The notes beneath the pieces are model-generated. The model had not been told where the DNA came from. It saw only the letters and a list, made by a program, of their open reading frames with translations, and did no database searches. A DNA stretch of 64,000 bases, from assembly GCA_017848965.1 (NCBI GenBank), contig JAFIHA010000024.1, positions 86,111-150,110 of the forward strand. Direction: 5' to 3'. Numbering within the stretch: the first letter of the stretch is position 1; each line of letters begins with the position of its first letter. The translations under genes were made by a program, and so were the position numbers. This DNA is from Dechloromonas aromatica (nom. nud.) (lineage in GTDB: Bacteria; Pseudomonadota; Gammaproteobacteria; Burkholderiales; Rhodocyclaceae). Positions 19,657 to 28,696 of this stretch are shown here, piece by piece.

Positions 19657-21765
19657 ATGCACGTCAAATTCACCCGCAAACCCCTGGTCGCCGCCCTGAT
19701 GCTGGCTGGTCTTGGCGGCGCCTGGGCCCAGGAGGCCGAGCGTCAGCTGTCGGAAATCAGTGTCGTCGGTCGCGGCGAAGGCCAGGCCTACTATCATGAA
19801 GAGAGCGGCGTCGCCCGTTCGGAAACGCCGCTGCGCGAACTGCCGCAGTCGGTGCGGGTGATTCCCCGGCAACTGATCGACGACATCGGCGCCGTCCGCC
19901 TCGAGGAAGCCTACGATTACGTCAGCGGTGTCACCCGCCAGAACAGCTTCGGCGGCTTGTGGGACAACTTCGCGATCCGCGGCTTCGCCGGCAACGAGAA
20001 CACCGGACCGAACTTCCTGCGCAACGGCTTCGCCGGAAACCGCGGCTACAACGCCCCGCGCGACATGGCCAACGTCGACCGCATCGAAGTCCTCAAGGGG
20101 CCGTCGGCGGCGCTCTACGGCGCCAGCGAACCGGGCGGCATCCTCAACGTGGTGACCAAGAAGCCGCAGTTCAAGGCCGGCAATTCGCTGGAAGTCTATG
20201 CCGGCAGCTACGACAGCTACCGTACTTCCTTCGATTCGACCGGTCCGCTGAGCGACAACCTGGCCTACCGCCTGAACGTCGCCGTCGAGGACAAGGGCAG
20301 CTTCCGCGACCACATCGACAGCCAGCGCTACCTGGTGGCGCCGTCCTTCACCTGGGTGCTGTCGCCGAACACGCTGCTCAATTACGACCTCGAACTGCTG
20401 CGCCACAAGGCGCCGATGGATCGCGGCGTGGTCGCGGTCGGCGGCCGCACCGGCAGCATCTCGCGCGAAACCTTCCTTGGCGAACCGGGTGACGGCGACA
20501 TCACCATCGACAACCAGACGCACCAGCTGACGCTCGAGCACGAGTTCTCCAGCGACTGGAAGGCCAAGGCCGGGCTGGCTTACCGGACGACCGACCTGGA
20601 AGGCTATTCGACCGAAGTGCGGCCGAGCAATCCGCTGCTCTTCGTGCCGCCCGGCTCGCGCAACGTCAATCGCGAGCGTCGCTACCGCAACTACGATTCC
20701 GAGGATGTCTCCTTCCAGGGCGAGGTGCACGGCAAGTTCACCACCGGCAGCCTCAAGCACGAACTGCTGACCGGCCTCGACAGCTACCGCTTCTCGCTCG
20801 ACTCGGTGATGATGCGGGTGCGTCCGGCCGATTACTCGATCGACATCGACAACCCGGTCTATGGCCAGCCGCTGCCGACGCCGACGGCGAACACCGATAC
20901 CCTGGAAAAGCAGCGCGCCACCGGCGTCTTCCTGCAGGACCAGATCCACCTCGCGGAAGACTGGCGCCTGCTGCTCGGCGTCCGTCACGACCGCTTCCAC
21001 CAGACCATCGACAACCGTCGCACCGGCCTGCGCAGCAAGCAGTCTGAAGGCAAGACGACGCCGCGCGTCGGCCTGACCTGGCTGCTCAGCCCGACCGTCT
21101 CGCTCTATGCCCTGGCCAGCGAATCGTTCCGGCCGAACACCGGCAGCAGCTTCGCCGGTGCCGCGTTTGCGCCGGAAGAAGGGCGGGCCAAGGAGGTCGG
21201 GATCAAGTACGAATCGGCCGACAAGCGCTACGGCGGCACGCTTTCGCTCTTCGACATCGACAAGAAGAACGTGCTGACCAACGATCCGGCCAATGCCGGC
21301 TTCTCGCTGGCGGCCGGCGAGGCGCGCAGTCGCGGCGTGGAAATCGACGTTTCCGGGCAGTTGACCGCAAAACTCCGCGTCACCGCCAACTACGCCTACA
21401 CCGACGCCGAGATCACCAAGGACAACAACGCGGCCCTGGTCGGCGCCCGCCTGCTCAACGTGCCCAAGCACAGCGGCAGTGTCCTGGCGATGTACGAGGA
21501 CGGCTTCGCCGCCGGTCGCTACGGCGTCGGCGCTGGCGCCACCCATGTCGGCAAGCGCGCCGGCAACGCGCTCGCCACCTTCGATCTGCCGGCCTACACG
21601 ACGGCGCGCCTGATGGCCTACTGGAAACCGAGCCAGAACCTGCGTTTCTCGCTCGACGTCGAAAACCTCTTCGACAAGACCTATTACGCCAGTTCGTACG
21701 ACGTCGCCTGGGTCACGCCGGGCACGCCGCGCACGATCACGCTCGGCATGCAGACCCGGTTCTGA
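19657..21765 (+). CDS. TonB-dependent metallophore/siderophore receptor
   Basis: 702-residue outer-membrane receptor. The signal peptide ends at GGAWAQ. The plug domain includes ETPLRELPQSVRVIPRQLIDD and RIEVLKGPSAALYGASEPGGILNVVTKKP, which are typical of ferrichrome-type receptors, and the barrel ends in a terminal Phe (GMQTRF). Its stop precedes a Dpp/Opp-type binding protein by 3 nt, so receptor and ABC importer form one operon. The combination suggests uptake of a metal-chelate (opine or peptide metallophore) rather than a classical Fec/Fhu system. Start ATG 19657 is chosen over a TTG at 19615 because it gives a normal signal peptide and leaves the palindrome untranslated. Confidence 0.88.
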   Translation: MHVKFTRKPLVAALMLAGLGGAWAQEAERQLSEISVVGRGEGQAYYHEESGVARSETPLRELPQSVRVIPRQLIDDIGAVRLEEAYDYVSGVTRQNSFGGLWDNFAIRGFAGNENTGPNFLRNGFAGNRGYNAPRDMANVDRIEVLKGPSAALYGASEPGGILNVVTKKPQFKAGNSLEVYAGSYDSYRTSFDSTGPLSDNLAYRLNVAVEDKGSFRDHIDSQRYLVAPSFTWVLSPNTLLNYDLELLRHKAPMDRGVVAVGGRTGSISRETFLGEPGDGDITIDNQTHQLTLEHEFSSDWKAKAGLAYRTTDLEGYSTEVRPSNPLLFVPPGSRNVNRERRYRNYDSEDVSFQGEVHGKFTTGSLKHELLTGLDSYRFSLDSVMMRVRPADYSIDIDNPVYGQPLPTPTANTDTLEKQRATGVFLQDQIHLAEDWRLLLGVRHDRFHQTIDNRRTGLRSKQSEGKTTPRVGLTWLLSPTVSLYALASESFRPNTGSSFAGAAFAPEEGRAKEVGIKYESADKRYGGTLSLFDIDKKNVLTNDPANAGFSLAAGEARSRGVEIDVSGQLTAKLRVTANYAYTDAEITKDNNAALVGARLLNVPKHSGSVLAMYEDGFAAGRYGVGAGATHVGKRAGNALATFDLPAYTTARLMAYWKPSQNLRFSLDVENLFDKTYYASSYDVAWVTPGTPRTITLGMQTRF

Positions 21766-21768
21766 GCG

Positions 21769-23337
21769 ATGGCTGCCGATTCCTTCGTGCCGCGCCGCCG
21801 GGCGCTGCTGCTCGGCCTCGGCGCCTTGCCGCTGGCCGCCTGCCGGCCGCAAGGCGACTTGCCGGCGGCGGTCGAGGCCGACGGGCAGACGCTGCGTCTG
21901 GTCGGGCCGTGGGAAATCACCGGCCTCGACCCCTCGCGGGCCGGCTACCTGTTCTCGCGTACCGAGATCAGCGAGACCCTGGTTGATCTCGACGATCAGG
22001 GCCACTACGTCGCCGGCCTGGCCAGCGAATGGTCGGTTTCGGCCGACCGCTTGCACTGGCGTTTCCGCCTGCGGCCGGGCGCCCGTTTCCACGACGGTAG
22101 CCCGGTCAGTGGCGCGGCGGTGCGCCAGGCGCTGGCGTTTGCCCGGGTCAAGCCGGGCGGTCTGGGCATGGTGCCGATCGAGCGCATCGAAGCCGGCGAG
22201 TTCACGGTCGACCTGCATTTGCGGCAGATTTTCGAACCGCTGCCGGCGGTGCTCGCCCACAGCAGCACGCAGATCCTGGCGCCCGAGTGCTACGGCGCCA
22301 GCGGCTCGGTCCGCCGCATCGTCGGCAGCGGGCCGTACAAGCTGAGCCTGCTCGAAGCGCCGCAGCGCTTCGCCGCCGAAGTCGCCGAGACCTGGGATGG
22401 CCCGGCGCCGGCGATCCGTCGCCTGCATTACCTCGCCGTCGGGCGCGGCGAAAGCCGCGCGCTGATGGCCGAAAGCGGCCAGGCCGATGTCGTCTACGGC
22501 CTCGACCCGGCCAGTTGGCAGCGCCTGCGCGGCAACCCGCGGCTGCAGGTGCAGGCGGTGCATCTGCCGCGCACCATCTACCTCAAGCTCAACGCCGGCC
22601 ATCCGCTGTTGGCCCGCCGTGAAGTCCGCGAAGCGATCAGTCTGGCCATCGACCGCGCCGGCATCGCCCGCGCCGTGCTGCGTGACGAAAGCGCCGCCGC
22701 CAGCCAGTTGCTGCCGCCGGTGCTGCCCGACTGGCACGATCCGGCGCTGGCGCCGCTGGCGACCGACCTGGCCCGTGCCGGCCAGCTGCTCGACGGTCTC
22801 GGCTGGGCCAGGGGCGCCGACGGTATCCGCCGCGACGGGCAGGGCGAGCGCCTGGCGCTGAAATTGCAGACCTTTCCCGACCGCCCGGAATTGCCGGTGG
22901 TCGCAGCCGCCATTCAGGAACAGATGCGCCAGCTCGGCATTGCCGTCGAAGTGGCGATCGGCAACTCCAGCGATATCCCGGCCGGGCATCGCAACGGTAC
23001 GCTGGAGATGGCGCTGGGGGCACGCAACTACGCCAGCATTGCTGATCCGTCGGTGACGCTGCTGCAGGATTTCGGCAGCGCGGGCGGCGACTGGGGCGCC
23101 ATGGGCTGGTCCGATCCGGCACTGGTCAGCGCGCTGGCGTCGCTGCAGGGATCGGGCGAGGCGGCAGCGCGTGCCGCCTTGCGCCGCCAGGTGACGACCA
23201 CTTTGCAGGGCGAACTGCCGGTCATCCCGGTCGCCTGGAACCGGCTGGTCGCGGCCGTCCAGCCCGGGCTCGCCGGCTTCAGCCTGGACCCCTTCGAACG
23301 TTCCTACCGGATCAGCCGGATGCGCTGGCAATCATGA
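21769..23337 (+). CDS. Peptide/nickel-type ABC transporter substrate-binding lipoprotein
   Basis: 522 residues, SBP family 5 (OppA/DppA/NikA). The N-terminus has arginines and a lipobox, LPLAAC, with the lipidated Cys at about 25. Family motifs: EISETLVDLDDQGHYVAGLASEWSV early and LHWRFRLRPGARFHDGSPV at about 85-105. It captures the periplasmic ligand delivered by the preceding TonB receptor. The 4-nt overlap with the permease gene (stop at 23337, next start at 23334) confirms an operon. The ligand is unknown. Confidence 0.9.
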   Translation: MAADSFVPRRRALLLGLGALPLAACRPQGDLPAAVEADGQTLRLVGPWEITGLDPSRAGYLFSRTEISETLVDLDDQGHYVAGLASEWSVSADRLHWRFRLRPGARFHDGSPVSGAAVRQALAFARVKPGGLGMVPIERIEAGEFTVDLHLRQIFEPLPAVLAHSSTQILAPECYGASGSVRRIVGSGPYKLSLLEAPQRFAAEVAETWDGPAPAIRRLHYLAVGRGESRALMAESGQADVVYGLDPASWQRLRGNPRLQVQAVHLPRTIYLKLNAGHPLLARREVREAISLAIDRAGIARAVLRDESAAASQLLPPVLPDWHDPALAPLATDLARAGQLLDGLGWARGADGIRRDGQGERLALKLQTFPDRPELPVVAAAIQEQMRQLGIAVEVAIGNSSDIPAGHRNGTLEMALGARNYASIADPSVTLLQDFGSAGGDWGAMGWSDPALVSALASLQGSGEAAARAALRRQVTTTLQGELPVIPVAWNRLVAAVQPGLAGFSLDPFERSYRISRMRWQS

Positions 23338-24293
23338 ATGCACAAACCCTGATTTCTTTCGGCCGCAGCCTGCTGCCGGTGCTGCTGCGGCGCGGCGGCC
23401 AGGCGCTGGCGGTCGGCGTGCTGGTCGGCATGCTCAGTTTCCTGATGATGCGCTGGTTGCCCGGCGATTTCGCCTACCGCATCGCCGCCGGCCGCTATGG
23501 CTACGACCTGGTCAGCGCCGAAGCTGCCGAGGCGGTGCGCCGCGAACTGGCACTCGATGCGCCGTGGTACGTGGCGCTGGCCGGCTGGTGGCAGCAATTG
23601 CTGGCCTTCGACCTCGGCAACTCGCTGGTCATCGGTACGCCGGTAATCGACGAAATCCGCCACCAGCTCGGCCATACGCTGATGCTGGCCGGCGCCGCGC
23701 TCGGCCTGTCGCTGCTCATCGGCCTGCCGCTCGGCGTCGCTGCCGGCCTGCGCCCGGGCGGCTGGGCCGACCGTCTCGGTCTCTTGGTGTCGGTGGCGCT
23801 GCGCGCCTTTCCGCCTTTCCTGCTCGGGCTGCTGATGGTCATCGTCTTCGCCGGCGCCGACCTGCCGGCGGCCGGACACGGGGAAGCCGCCAACCTGTTC
23901 CTGCCGGCGCTGACACTGGCGCTCGGCCTGGCCGCCGGCTCGTCGCGCATCGTCCGCGAGGCGATCCGCAACGTGCTCGCCAGCGAGCATTACGCCTTCG
24001 CACAGACCAAGGGCCTGCCGCTGTCGCTGGCGGTGTGGCGCCACGCACTGCGCAACATGGCGCTGCCGGTGGTCGCCTATCTCGGCGTCCAGCTGGTTTT
24101 CGTCATCGAAGGCGTGGTCATCCTGGAAACCCTGTTCGCCTGGCCCGGCATCGGTCATGCACTGGTGCACGCGGTGTTCTGGCGCGACGTGCCGATGATC
24201 CAGGGCACCTGCCTGATGCTGGCGCTGTGCTTCGTCCTGTTGAACGCGCTGGTCGACCTGCTTTGCCTGGCGCTCGATCCGCGCCATCGCTGA
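23334..24293 (+). CDS. ABC transporter permease, DppB type
   Basis: 319 residues with about six membrane helices. The BPD permease signature is present around EAIRNVLASEHYAFAQTKG (residues about 206-226), and the N-terminus resembles DppB/OppB with its periplasmic loop before the second helix. It forms a heterodimeric channel with the next gene product. Its start overlaps the binding-protein stop. Confidence 0.9.
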   Translation: MNAQTLISFGRSLLPVLLRRGGQALAVGVLVGMLSFLMMRWLPGDFAYRIAAGRYGYDLVSAEAAEAVRRELALDAPWYVALAGWWQQLLAFDLGNSLVIGTPVIDEIRHQLGHTLMLAGAALGLSLLIGLPLGVAAGLRPGGWADRLGLLVSVALRAFPPFLLGLLMVIVFAGADLPAAGHGEAANLFLPALTLALGLAAGSSRIVREAIRNVLASEHYAFAQTKGLPLSLAVWRHALRNMALPVVAYLGVQLVFVIEGVVILETLFAWPGIGHALVHAVFWRDVPMIQGTCLMLALCFVLLNALVDLLCLALDPRHR

Positions 24294-24304
24294 ATGAACC
24301 GCCC

Positions 24305-25093
24305 ATGAAGCTGACTACCCTGCATCGCATCGGCTGGCTGCTGCTCGCCGCCGTCGCCGTCTTCGCCGCCTTCGGGCCGGCGCTCACCGGTACCGATCCC
24401 TTCGCCCAGGACCTGCGCGCCTTCCTGCAGGCGCCCGGCCTGGCGCATCCGCTCGGCACCGACCACCTCGGCCGCAGCATGCTTGCCCGGCTTGCCGATG
24501 CCGCCCAACTCTCGCTCGGGCTGGCCGCGCTGAGCGTGCTATCGGCGGCGATTCCGGGCACCGTGCTCGGCATCCTCGCGGCCTGGTACGGCGGCGCGCT
24601 GGAAAAAGTGCTGCTGTTCATCTCCGACTCGGTACTGGCGCTGCCCGGCCTGCTGCTGGTGCTGCTGCTGGCGACACTGGCGCCGGGCGAGTTCTGGCCG
24701 CTTTACCTGGGCCTGTCGCTGGCCTTCTGGGTCGAGTACTTCCGCGTCGTTCGCGCCAGCGCCCGGACGCTGTTCGCCTCGCCCGGCGTCGAGGCCTCGC
24801 TGCTGCTCGGTTTCGGTCTCGGCTACATCGTCCGCCGTCACGTCTGGCCGGAACTGGCGCCGGTGGTGCGGACGCTGGCCAGCTTCGGCCTGGCCGCCGC
24901 GGTGCTGGCGATGGCCGCGCTCGGCTTCGTCGGCGTCGGCGTCAAGCCGCCGCGCCCGGAGCTTGGCGTGATGATGACCGAGCTGCTGCCGTACTACCAG
25001 GAAGCCCCCTGGCTGATCGCCGCGCCGGTCGGCCTGCTGGCGACGACCTTGCTGGCGCTGATCCTGATCCAGCACGAGGAGAAGAACGCATGA
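24305..25093 (+). CDS. ABC transporter permease, DppC type
   Basis: 262 residues. The N-terminal motif HPLGTDHLGRSMLARL is diagnostic of DppC/OppC permeases. About six helices follow, with the coupling segment VRASARTLFASPGVEASLLLG. The stop overlaps the ATPase start by 4 nt. ATG 24305 is the first start after the dppB-type stop (11 nt away). Confidence 0.9.
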   Translation: MKLTTLHRIGWLLLAAVAVFAAFGPALTGTDPFAQDLRAFLQAPGLAHPLGTDHLGRSMLARLADAAQLSLGLAALSVLSAAIPGTVLGILAAWYGGALEKVLLFISDSVLALPGLLLVLLLATLAPGEFWPLYLGLSLAFWVEYFRVVRASARTLFASPGVEASLLLGFGLGYIVRRHVWPELAPVVRTLASFGLAAAVLAMAALGFVGVGVKPPRPELGVMMTELLPYYQEAPWLIAAPVGLLATTLLALILIQHEEKNA

Positions 25094-26490
25094 AGCGCAT
25101 CCTGGCGGTTGACGGGCTGAGCGTTCGCGCCGGCGACAACGCGCTGCTGCGCGACGTGAGTTTCGCGCTGGCGCCGGGCGAGGCGCTGACCCTGGTCGGC
25201 CAGAGCGGCGCCGGCAAATCGCTGCTGGCGCAGGCGATCATGGGCAATCTGCCGGATGCCTTGCAGGCGGCCGGTACGGTCGAGGTTGCCGGCGTCGCCT
25301 CGGCCGCCGCCGACCACCACACGCGCCGGCCGCTGTGGGGTCGCCAGCTCGGCCTGCTGCCGCAGGAGCCCTGGCTGGCGCTCGACCCGACCATGCGCAT
25401 CCTGGCCCAGGTCGAGGAAACCTATCGCCATGTCCGCCGCGACGGCAACGCCGCCAACGCCCGCCAGCGGGCGCGCGAGGCGCTGGCCGGCCTCGGCCTG
25501 CAGGACAAGGCCGGGCATTATCCGCACCAGATTTCGGGCGGCATGGCCCAGCGTGTCGCCTTCGCCGCGGTCTACGCCGGTGGCGCGCCGATCCTGATCG
25601 CCGACGAACCGACCAAGGGCCTCGACCGGCGCATGCGCGACGAGGTCGTCACCTTGCTGCGCGAGGCCCTGCTCGAAGGCTGTGCGCTGCTCACGGTGAC
25701 CCACGACCTGGAAGTCGCCGAGGCCCTCGGCGGCCGCCTGGCGGTGATCGAACAGGGGCGGATCGTCGAATCCGGTGCCACGACGACGGTGATGCAGGCG
25801 CCGCAGCATCCCTACACCCAGGCGCTGCTCGCTGCCCAGCCGCGCAACTGGCCGGCAGAGCCGGCGCCGGCCAGCGGCCAGCCGCTGCTGACGGCGCAGG
25901 GCCTGGCCAAGGCTTTCGGCCGGCAGCGGCTGTTCGCCGGTATCGATCTCTGTGTCCATGCCGGCGAGCGGCTGGCGCTGACCGGCCCGAGCGGCTGCGG
26001 CAAGACGACGCTGGGCAACATCCTGCTCGGCGTGCTCAAGCCCGACGCCGGCCGTGTCGTCAGCCATGCGGCGCGCCCGTTCGCCTTCCAGAAGTTGTAC
26101 CAGGACCCGGTCGCTGCCTTCCCGGCGCGGCAGACGCTGCGGCAAACCTTCGCCGACCTGTGCCGCCTGCACCGCCTCGACCCCGGCGCGGCGGCGCCGC
26201 TGCTCGCCGAGCTCGGCCTCGACGCCGCCTTGCTCGACCGCCTGCCGGGCGAAGTTTCGGGCGGCGAACTGCAGCGCATCGCGATCGCCCGCATCCTGCT
26301 GCTTAAGCCGCAACTGGTTTTTGCCGACGAGCCGACCTCGCGCCTCGACGCGATCACCCAGAAGCAGACCATGGCCGTGCTTCTGCGCGCCCTTGAGCGC
26401 AGCGGCGCGGCGCTGGTCCTGGTCACCCACGACGATGCTTTGGCCGAACGGGTTGCCGGACGGCGCCTGGCTATCGACACGGCGTACTGA
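25090..26490 (+). CDS. Fused double ABC ATPase (DppD-DppF type)
   Basis: 466 residues holding two complete nucleotide-binding domains in one chain. The first has Walker A GQSGAGKS, signature ISGGMAQR and Walker B ILIADEPTKGLD; the second has GPSGCGKT, VSGGELQR and LVFADEPTSRLD. Separate DppD and DppF subunits are more common, but fused forms occur (YejF type). It energises the permeases encoded upstream and is the last gene of the receptor-importer operon. Confidence 0.92.
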   Translation: MKRILAVDGLSVRAGDNALLRDVSFALAPGEALTLVGQSGAGKSLLAQAIMGNLPDALQAAGTVEVAGVASAAADHHTRRPLWGRQLGLLPQEPWLALDPTMRILAQVEETYRHVRRDGNAANARQRAREALAGLGLQDKAGHYPHQISGGMAQRVAFAAVYAGGAPILIADEPTKGLDRRMRDEVVTLLREALLEGCALLTVTHDLEVAEALGGRLAVIEQGRIVESGATTTVMQAPQHPYTQALLAAQPRNWPAEPAPASGQPLLTAQGLAKAFGRQRLFAGIDLCVHAGERLALTGPSGCGKTTLGNILLGVLKPDAGRVVSHAARPFAFQKLYQDPVAAFPARQTLRQTFADLCRLHRLDPGAAAPLLAELGLDAALLDRLPGEVSGGELQRIAIARILLLKPQLVFADEPTSRLDAITQKQTMAVLLRALERSGAALVLVTHDDALAERVAGRRLAIDTAY

Positions 26491-26806
26491 ACGCGTTATG
26501 TGGCTGTGTGAGCGGAGCCTGTTTGCCGGATTGGGCGAGGAAGATGAATCGTCGGCCTGAAAATGCCGGGTGGCGGCTTTAAGAAACTGACGCGCCTGCC
26601 GACGAAAGGGAAACACTGCGCCGGCAATACAAATCCGGCAAACCCTGTAACTGCAATGAATTTGACAATGGAATTTGGTGGCGATTTTGGGGAGAAATCG
26701 TCATTGGCCGCTTCTGGCTGCGGGCTGCCATTGGGATGAGACCGGATTTCGCCAAAGCGGAATATCTGGCACGGAGGTCGGCAAGGAAACTCCTCAGGCA
26801 GATCAT
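26491..26806. other. Gene-free interval
   Basis: 316 bp with no ORF that I can support and no clear terminator. Its right end meets the LysR 3' repeat at 26807, which looks like the left border of the inserted nucleotidyltransferase module. Confidence 0.5.
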
Positions 26807-27175
26807 TCACCGCTCCCCAACCAGCGCCGCCCTCAGCAATTCAATGAACGCCGTCGTCCGGCTTGGTATCAGCCGGCGGCCGGGGGTGACGCACCAGAGC
26901 GTGACCGAGGGCAGGGACCAGTCCGGGAGGATGCGCTGGAGCAGGCCGCGTTCGACCCAGGGGCGGGCCATGCGCTCGTCGAGGCCGACGATGCCGAGGC
27001 CGTGCGCGGCCATTTCGCGTTGCAGGCCGGGTGAGTTGGCGGCGAGCGGGCCGTTGGGCAGGCCTTCCCAGTGTTCGCTGCCGCGCGTCAGGCGCCAGGG
27101 CTGGGCGCTGCCGTTGCCGCCGATCAATTGCAGGGCGTGGTGCTGCATCAGCTCGGGCGGCGTTTGCGGCTCGCC
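26807..27175 (-). pseudogene. LysR C-terminal fragment (duplicate of the 28328 gene)
   Basis: This 369-bp segment encodes the last ~123 residues of the LysR regulator at 28328-29230 with few substitutions (LQLIGGNGSAQPWRLTRG here versus GSALPWRLTRG there). Similarity begins at the shared stop codon and stops abruptly at 27175. The DNA-binding N-terminus is missing, so it is a remnant. It lies at the far side of the nucleotidyltransferase pair from the intact gene, consistent with insertion or duplication at the LysR 3' end. Confidence 0.85.
26807..27175 (+). repeat. Direct repeat, copy 1 (LysR 3' end)
   Basis: The same-orientation partner of 28328-28696, with a constant offset of 1521 bp and scattered mismatches by eye. 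The two copies bracket a two-gene module. Confidence 0.85.
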
Positions 27176-27258
27176 TTGGAGCGCGAGATTCTGTTGCCAC
27201 ACGTTGTCTGATGGCTAAGCGCTAAAATCAGCCATTCCACATCGCGCCGCAGATCAAT

Positions 27259-27843
27259 ATGACCCCGATGTACCGCGCAATCCTGCAGCTATTTGCGAAT
27301 CTTGCAGCGGATCTTGCCGCACGTAATCTCCCTGAGCATTCAGTGCATGCGTATGTTTTCGGCGGTTGTGCCGTGCATATGCACACACGGTCCAGGGCGA
27401 GTTCCGATGTCGATGTGGAGTTTGACTACGATGCCATGGTCAAGGTGTCGGAGGTTCGTCTGGTACTCGAGCAGTTGCCGCCGGTGGATTATGACGACCC
27501 AGTCACTGGTCCATCTCAACTGATCTGGGATGCCAACTTCAACACCACCTTTGGTCCGCTGCACGAGGATTACCAGGCGCGTGCCCAAGAGATCGAGCGG
27601 GCGCCCGGTTCTCCGGTCGTCGTGTGGCTGCCGGGTGCCGAAGACCTTGCCCTGTCGAAACTCGGTCGCTTTGCGGATGTCGACCAGAATGACATTCTCG
27701 AACTGCTGTCGCTGCCCGAATCAAGTTGGGAGCTGTTCGAGTCGCTGGCACGGGATGTCAGCGGCTACTATGTCGGCCCGCCGCTTGATTCTAAAATCGC
27801 TTACATTCGAAAACGCCTAGAAAAACACAGGAAGAAACCGTGA
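27259..27843 (+). CDS. Nucleotidyltransferase-fold protein (DUF6036-like)
   Basis: 194 residues, cytoplasmic. The motif GGCAVHMHTRSRASSDVDVEF (around residues 34-53) matches the minimal nucleotidyltransferase pattern Gly-Gly...Ser-x-Asp-x-Asp, with the two aspartates as metal ligands. The C-terminal part (LPGAEDLALSKLGRFADVDQNDILEL) resembles DUF6036/AbiEii-type proteins, which occur in toxin-antitoxin-like pairs. Its stop overlaps the next gene's GTG by 4 nt. Base composition is less GC-rich than the neighbours, and repeats flank it, suggesting acquisition. Biochemical function is not established. Confidence 0.7.
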   Translation: MTPMYRAILQLFANLAADLAARNLPEHSVHAYVFGGCAVHMHTRSRASSDVDVEFDYDAMVKVSEVRLVLEQLPPVDYDDPVTGPSQLIWDANFNTTFGPLHEDYQARAQEIERAPGSPVVVWLPGAEDLALSKLGRFADVDQNDILELLSLPESSWELFESLARDVSGYYVGPPLDSKIAYIRKRLEKHRKKP

Positions 27844-28286
27844 CCGCTCGTAAATCCGAATTCGAAAAGCTCCTCGGCCGAGTGGTGAGCCAAGGTGTCG
27901 CTCGTGCTGATTCTGGGTTGCTACGCGAGGTCGCCGAAAAGCTCTGGTATGGTCGCAGCGTGCCCAATCTTTCGAAATTTCCCGAGCCCGAGCGCCGTGA
28001 AGCGGGCTATCTGCTTGATCGCCTGGCGCGCGTGAATGTGATGGCGGTGGCGCGCAAGCAGAAAGTGTTGGCGGCTTTGACTCCCTATAAGCCATCCACT
28101 CCCGATTTGCAGGTCGGGCACAGAGACGTATTGGCCGTCACCTGGGGTGCCCGCGAAGAGCTGACACCACGTATGGCCGAACTTTTGCCGTACCAGACGC
28201 GAACCTACGAAGCAGAGAGGAAGGCGCACGCAAAGAGGCTGCGGGCGCAGGCGGCCAAAGGGGTTTCGCCGGGCAAAAAGCCGTAG
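27840..28286 (+). CDS. Uncharacterised partner of the nucleotidyltransferase
   Basis: 148 residues. The GTG start overlaps the previous stop (GTGA). The protein is basic and helical, with no signal peptide or membrane segment. It has no HEPN Arg-x4-6-His motif that I can see. The C-terminus is Lys/Arg-rich (KAHAKRLRAQAAKGV). I do not recognise the family. Tight coupling with the nucleotidyltransferase suggests an antitoxin or regulatory partner. Confidence 0.6.
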   Translation: MTARKSEFEKLLGRVVSQGVARADSGLLREVAEKLWYGRSVPNLSKFPEPERREAGYLLDRLARVNVMAVARKQKVLAALTPYKPSTPDLQVGHRDVLAVTWGAREELTPRMAELLPYQTRTYEAERKAHAKRLRAQAAKGVSPGKKP

Positions 28287-28327
28287 CGTTCGCGCTGGCC
28301 GGCAAAGTAAACCCTCTGTCGGATCGC

Positions 28328-28696
28328 TCACCGCTCCCCCGTCAGCGCCGCCCTCAGCAATTCGATGAACGCCGTTGTCCTGCTAGGTATCAGGCGGCGG
28401 CCGGGGGTGACGCACCAGAGGGTGACCGAGGGCAGGGACCAGTCCGGGAGGATGCGCTGAAGTAGGCCGCGTTCGATCCAGGGGCGGGCCATGCGGTCGT
28501 CGAGGCCGACGATGCCGAGGCCGTGCGCGGCCATTTCGCGTTGCAGGCCGGGGGAGTTGGCGGCGAGTGGGCCGTTGGGCAGGCCTTCCCAGTGTTCGTT
28601 GCCGCGCGTCAGGCGCCAGGGTAGGGCGCTGCCGTTGCCGCCGATCAGTTGCAGGGCGTGGTGCTGCATCAGCTCGGGCGGCGTCTGCGGTTCGCC
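28328..28696 (+). repeat. Direct repeat, copy 2 (inside intact LysR gene)
   Basis: The 3' part of the intact LysR gene, repeated at 26807-27175. See that entry. Confidence 0.85.

Noticed and set aside
19231-23331. 1366-aa ORF antisense to the TonB receptor and binding protein
   Set aside because: It spans several well-identified genes and an intergenic promoter and has no recognisable motif; a GC-skew shadow.
27259-28286. MNT/HEPN toxin-antitoxin pair
   Set aside because: The nucleotidyltransferase motif is present, but the partner lacks the HEPN Arg-x4-6-His motif, so the specific family name is not supported.
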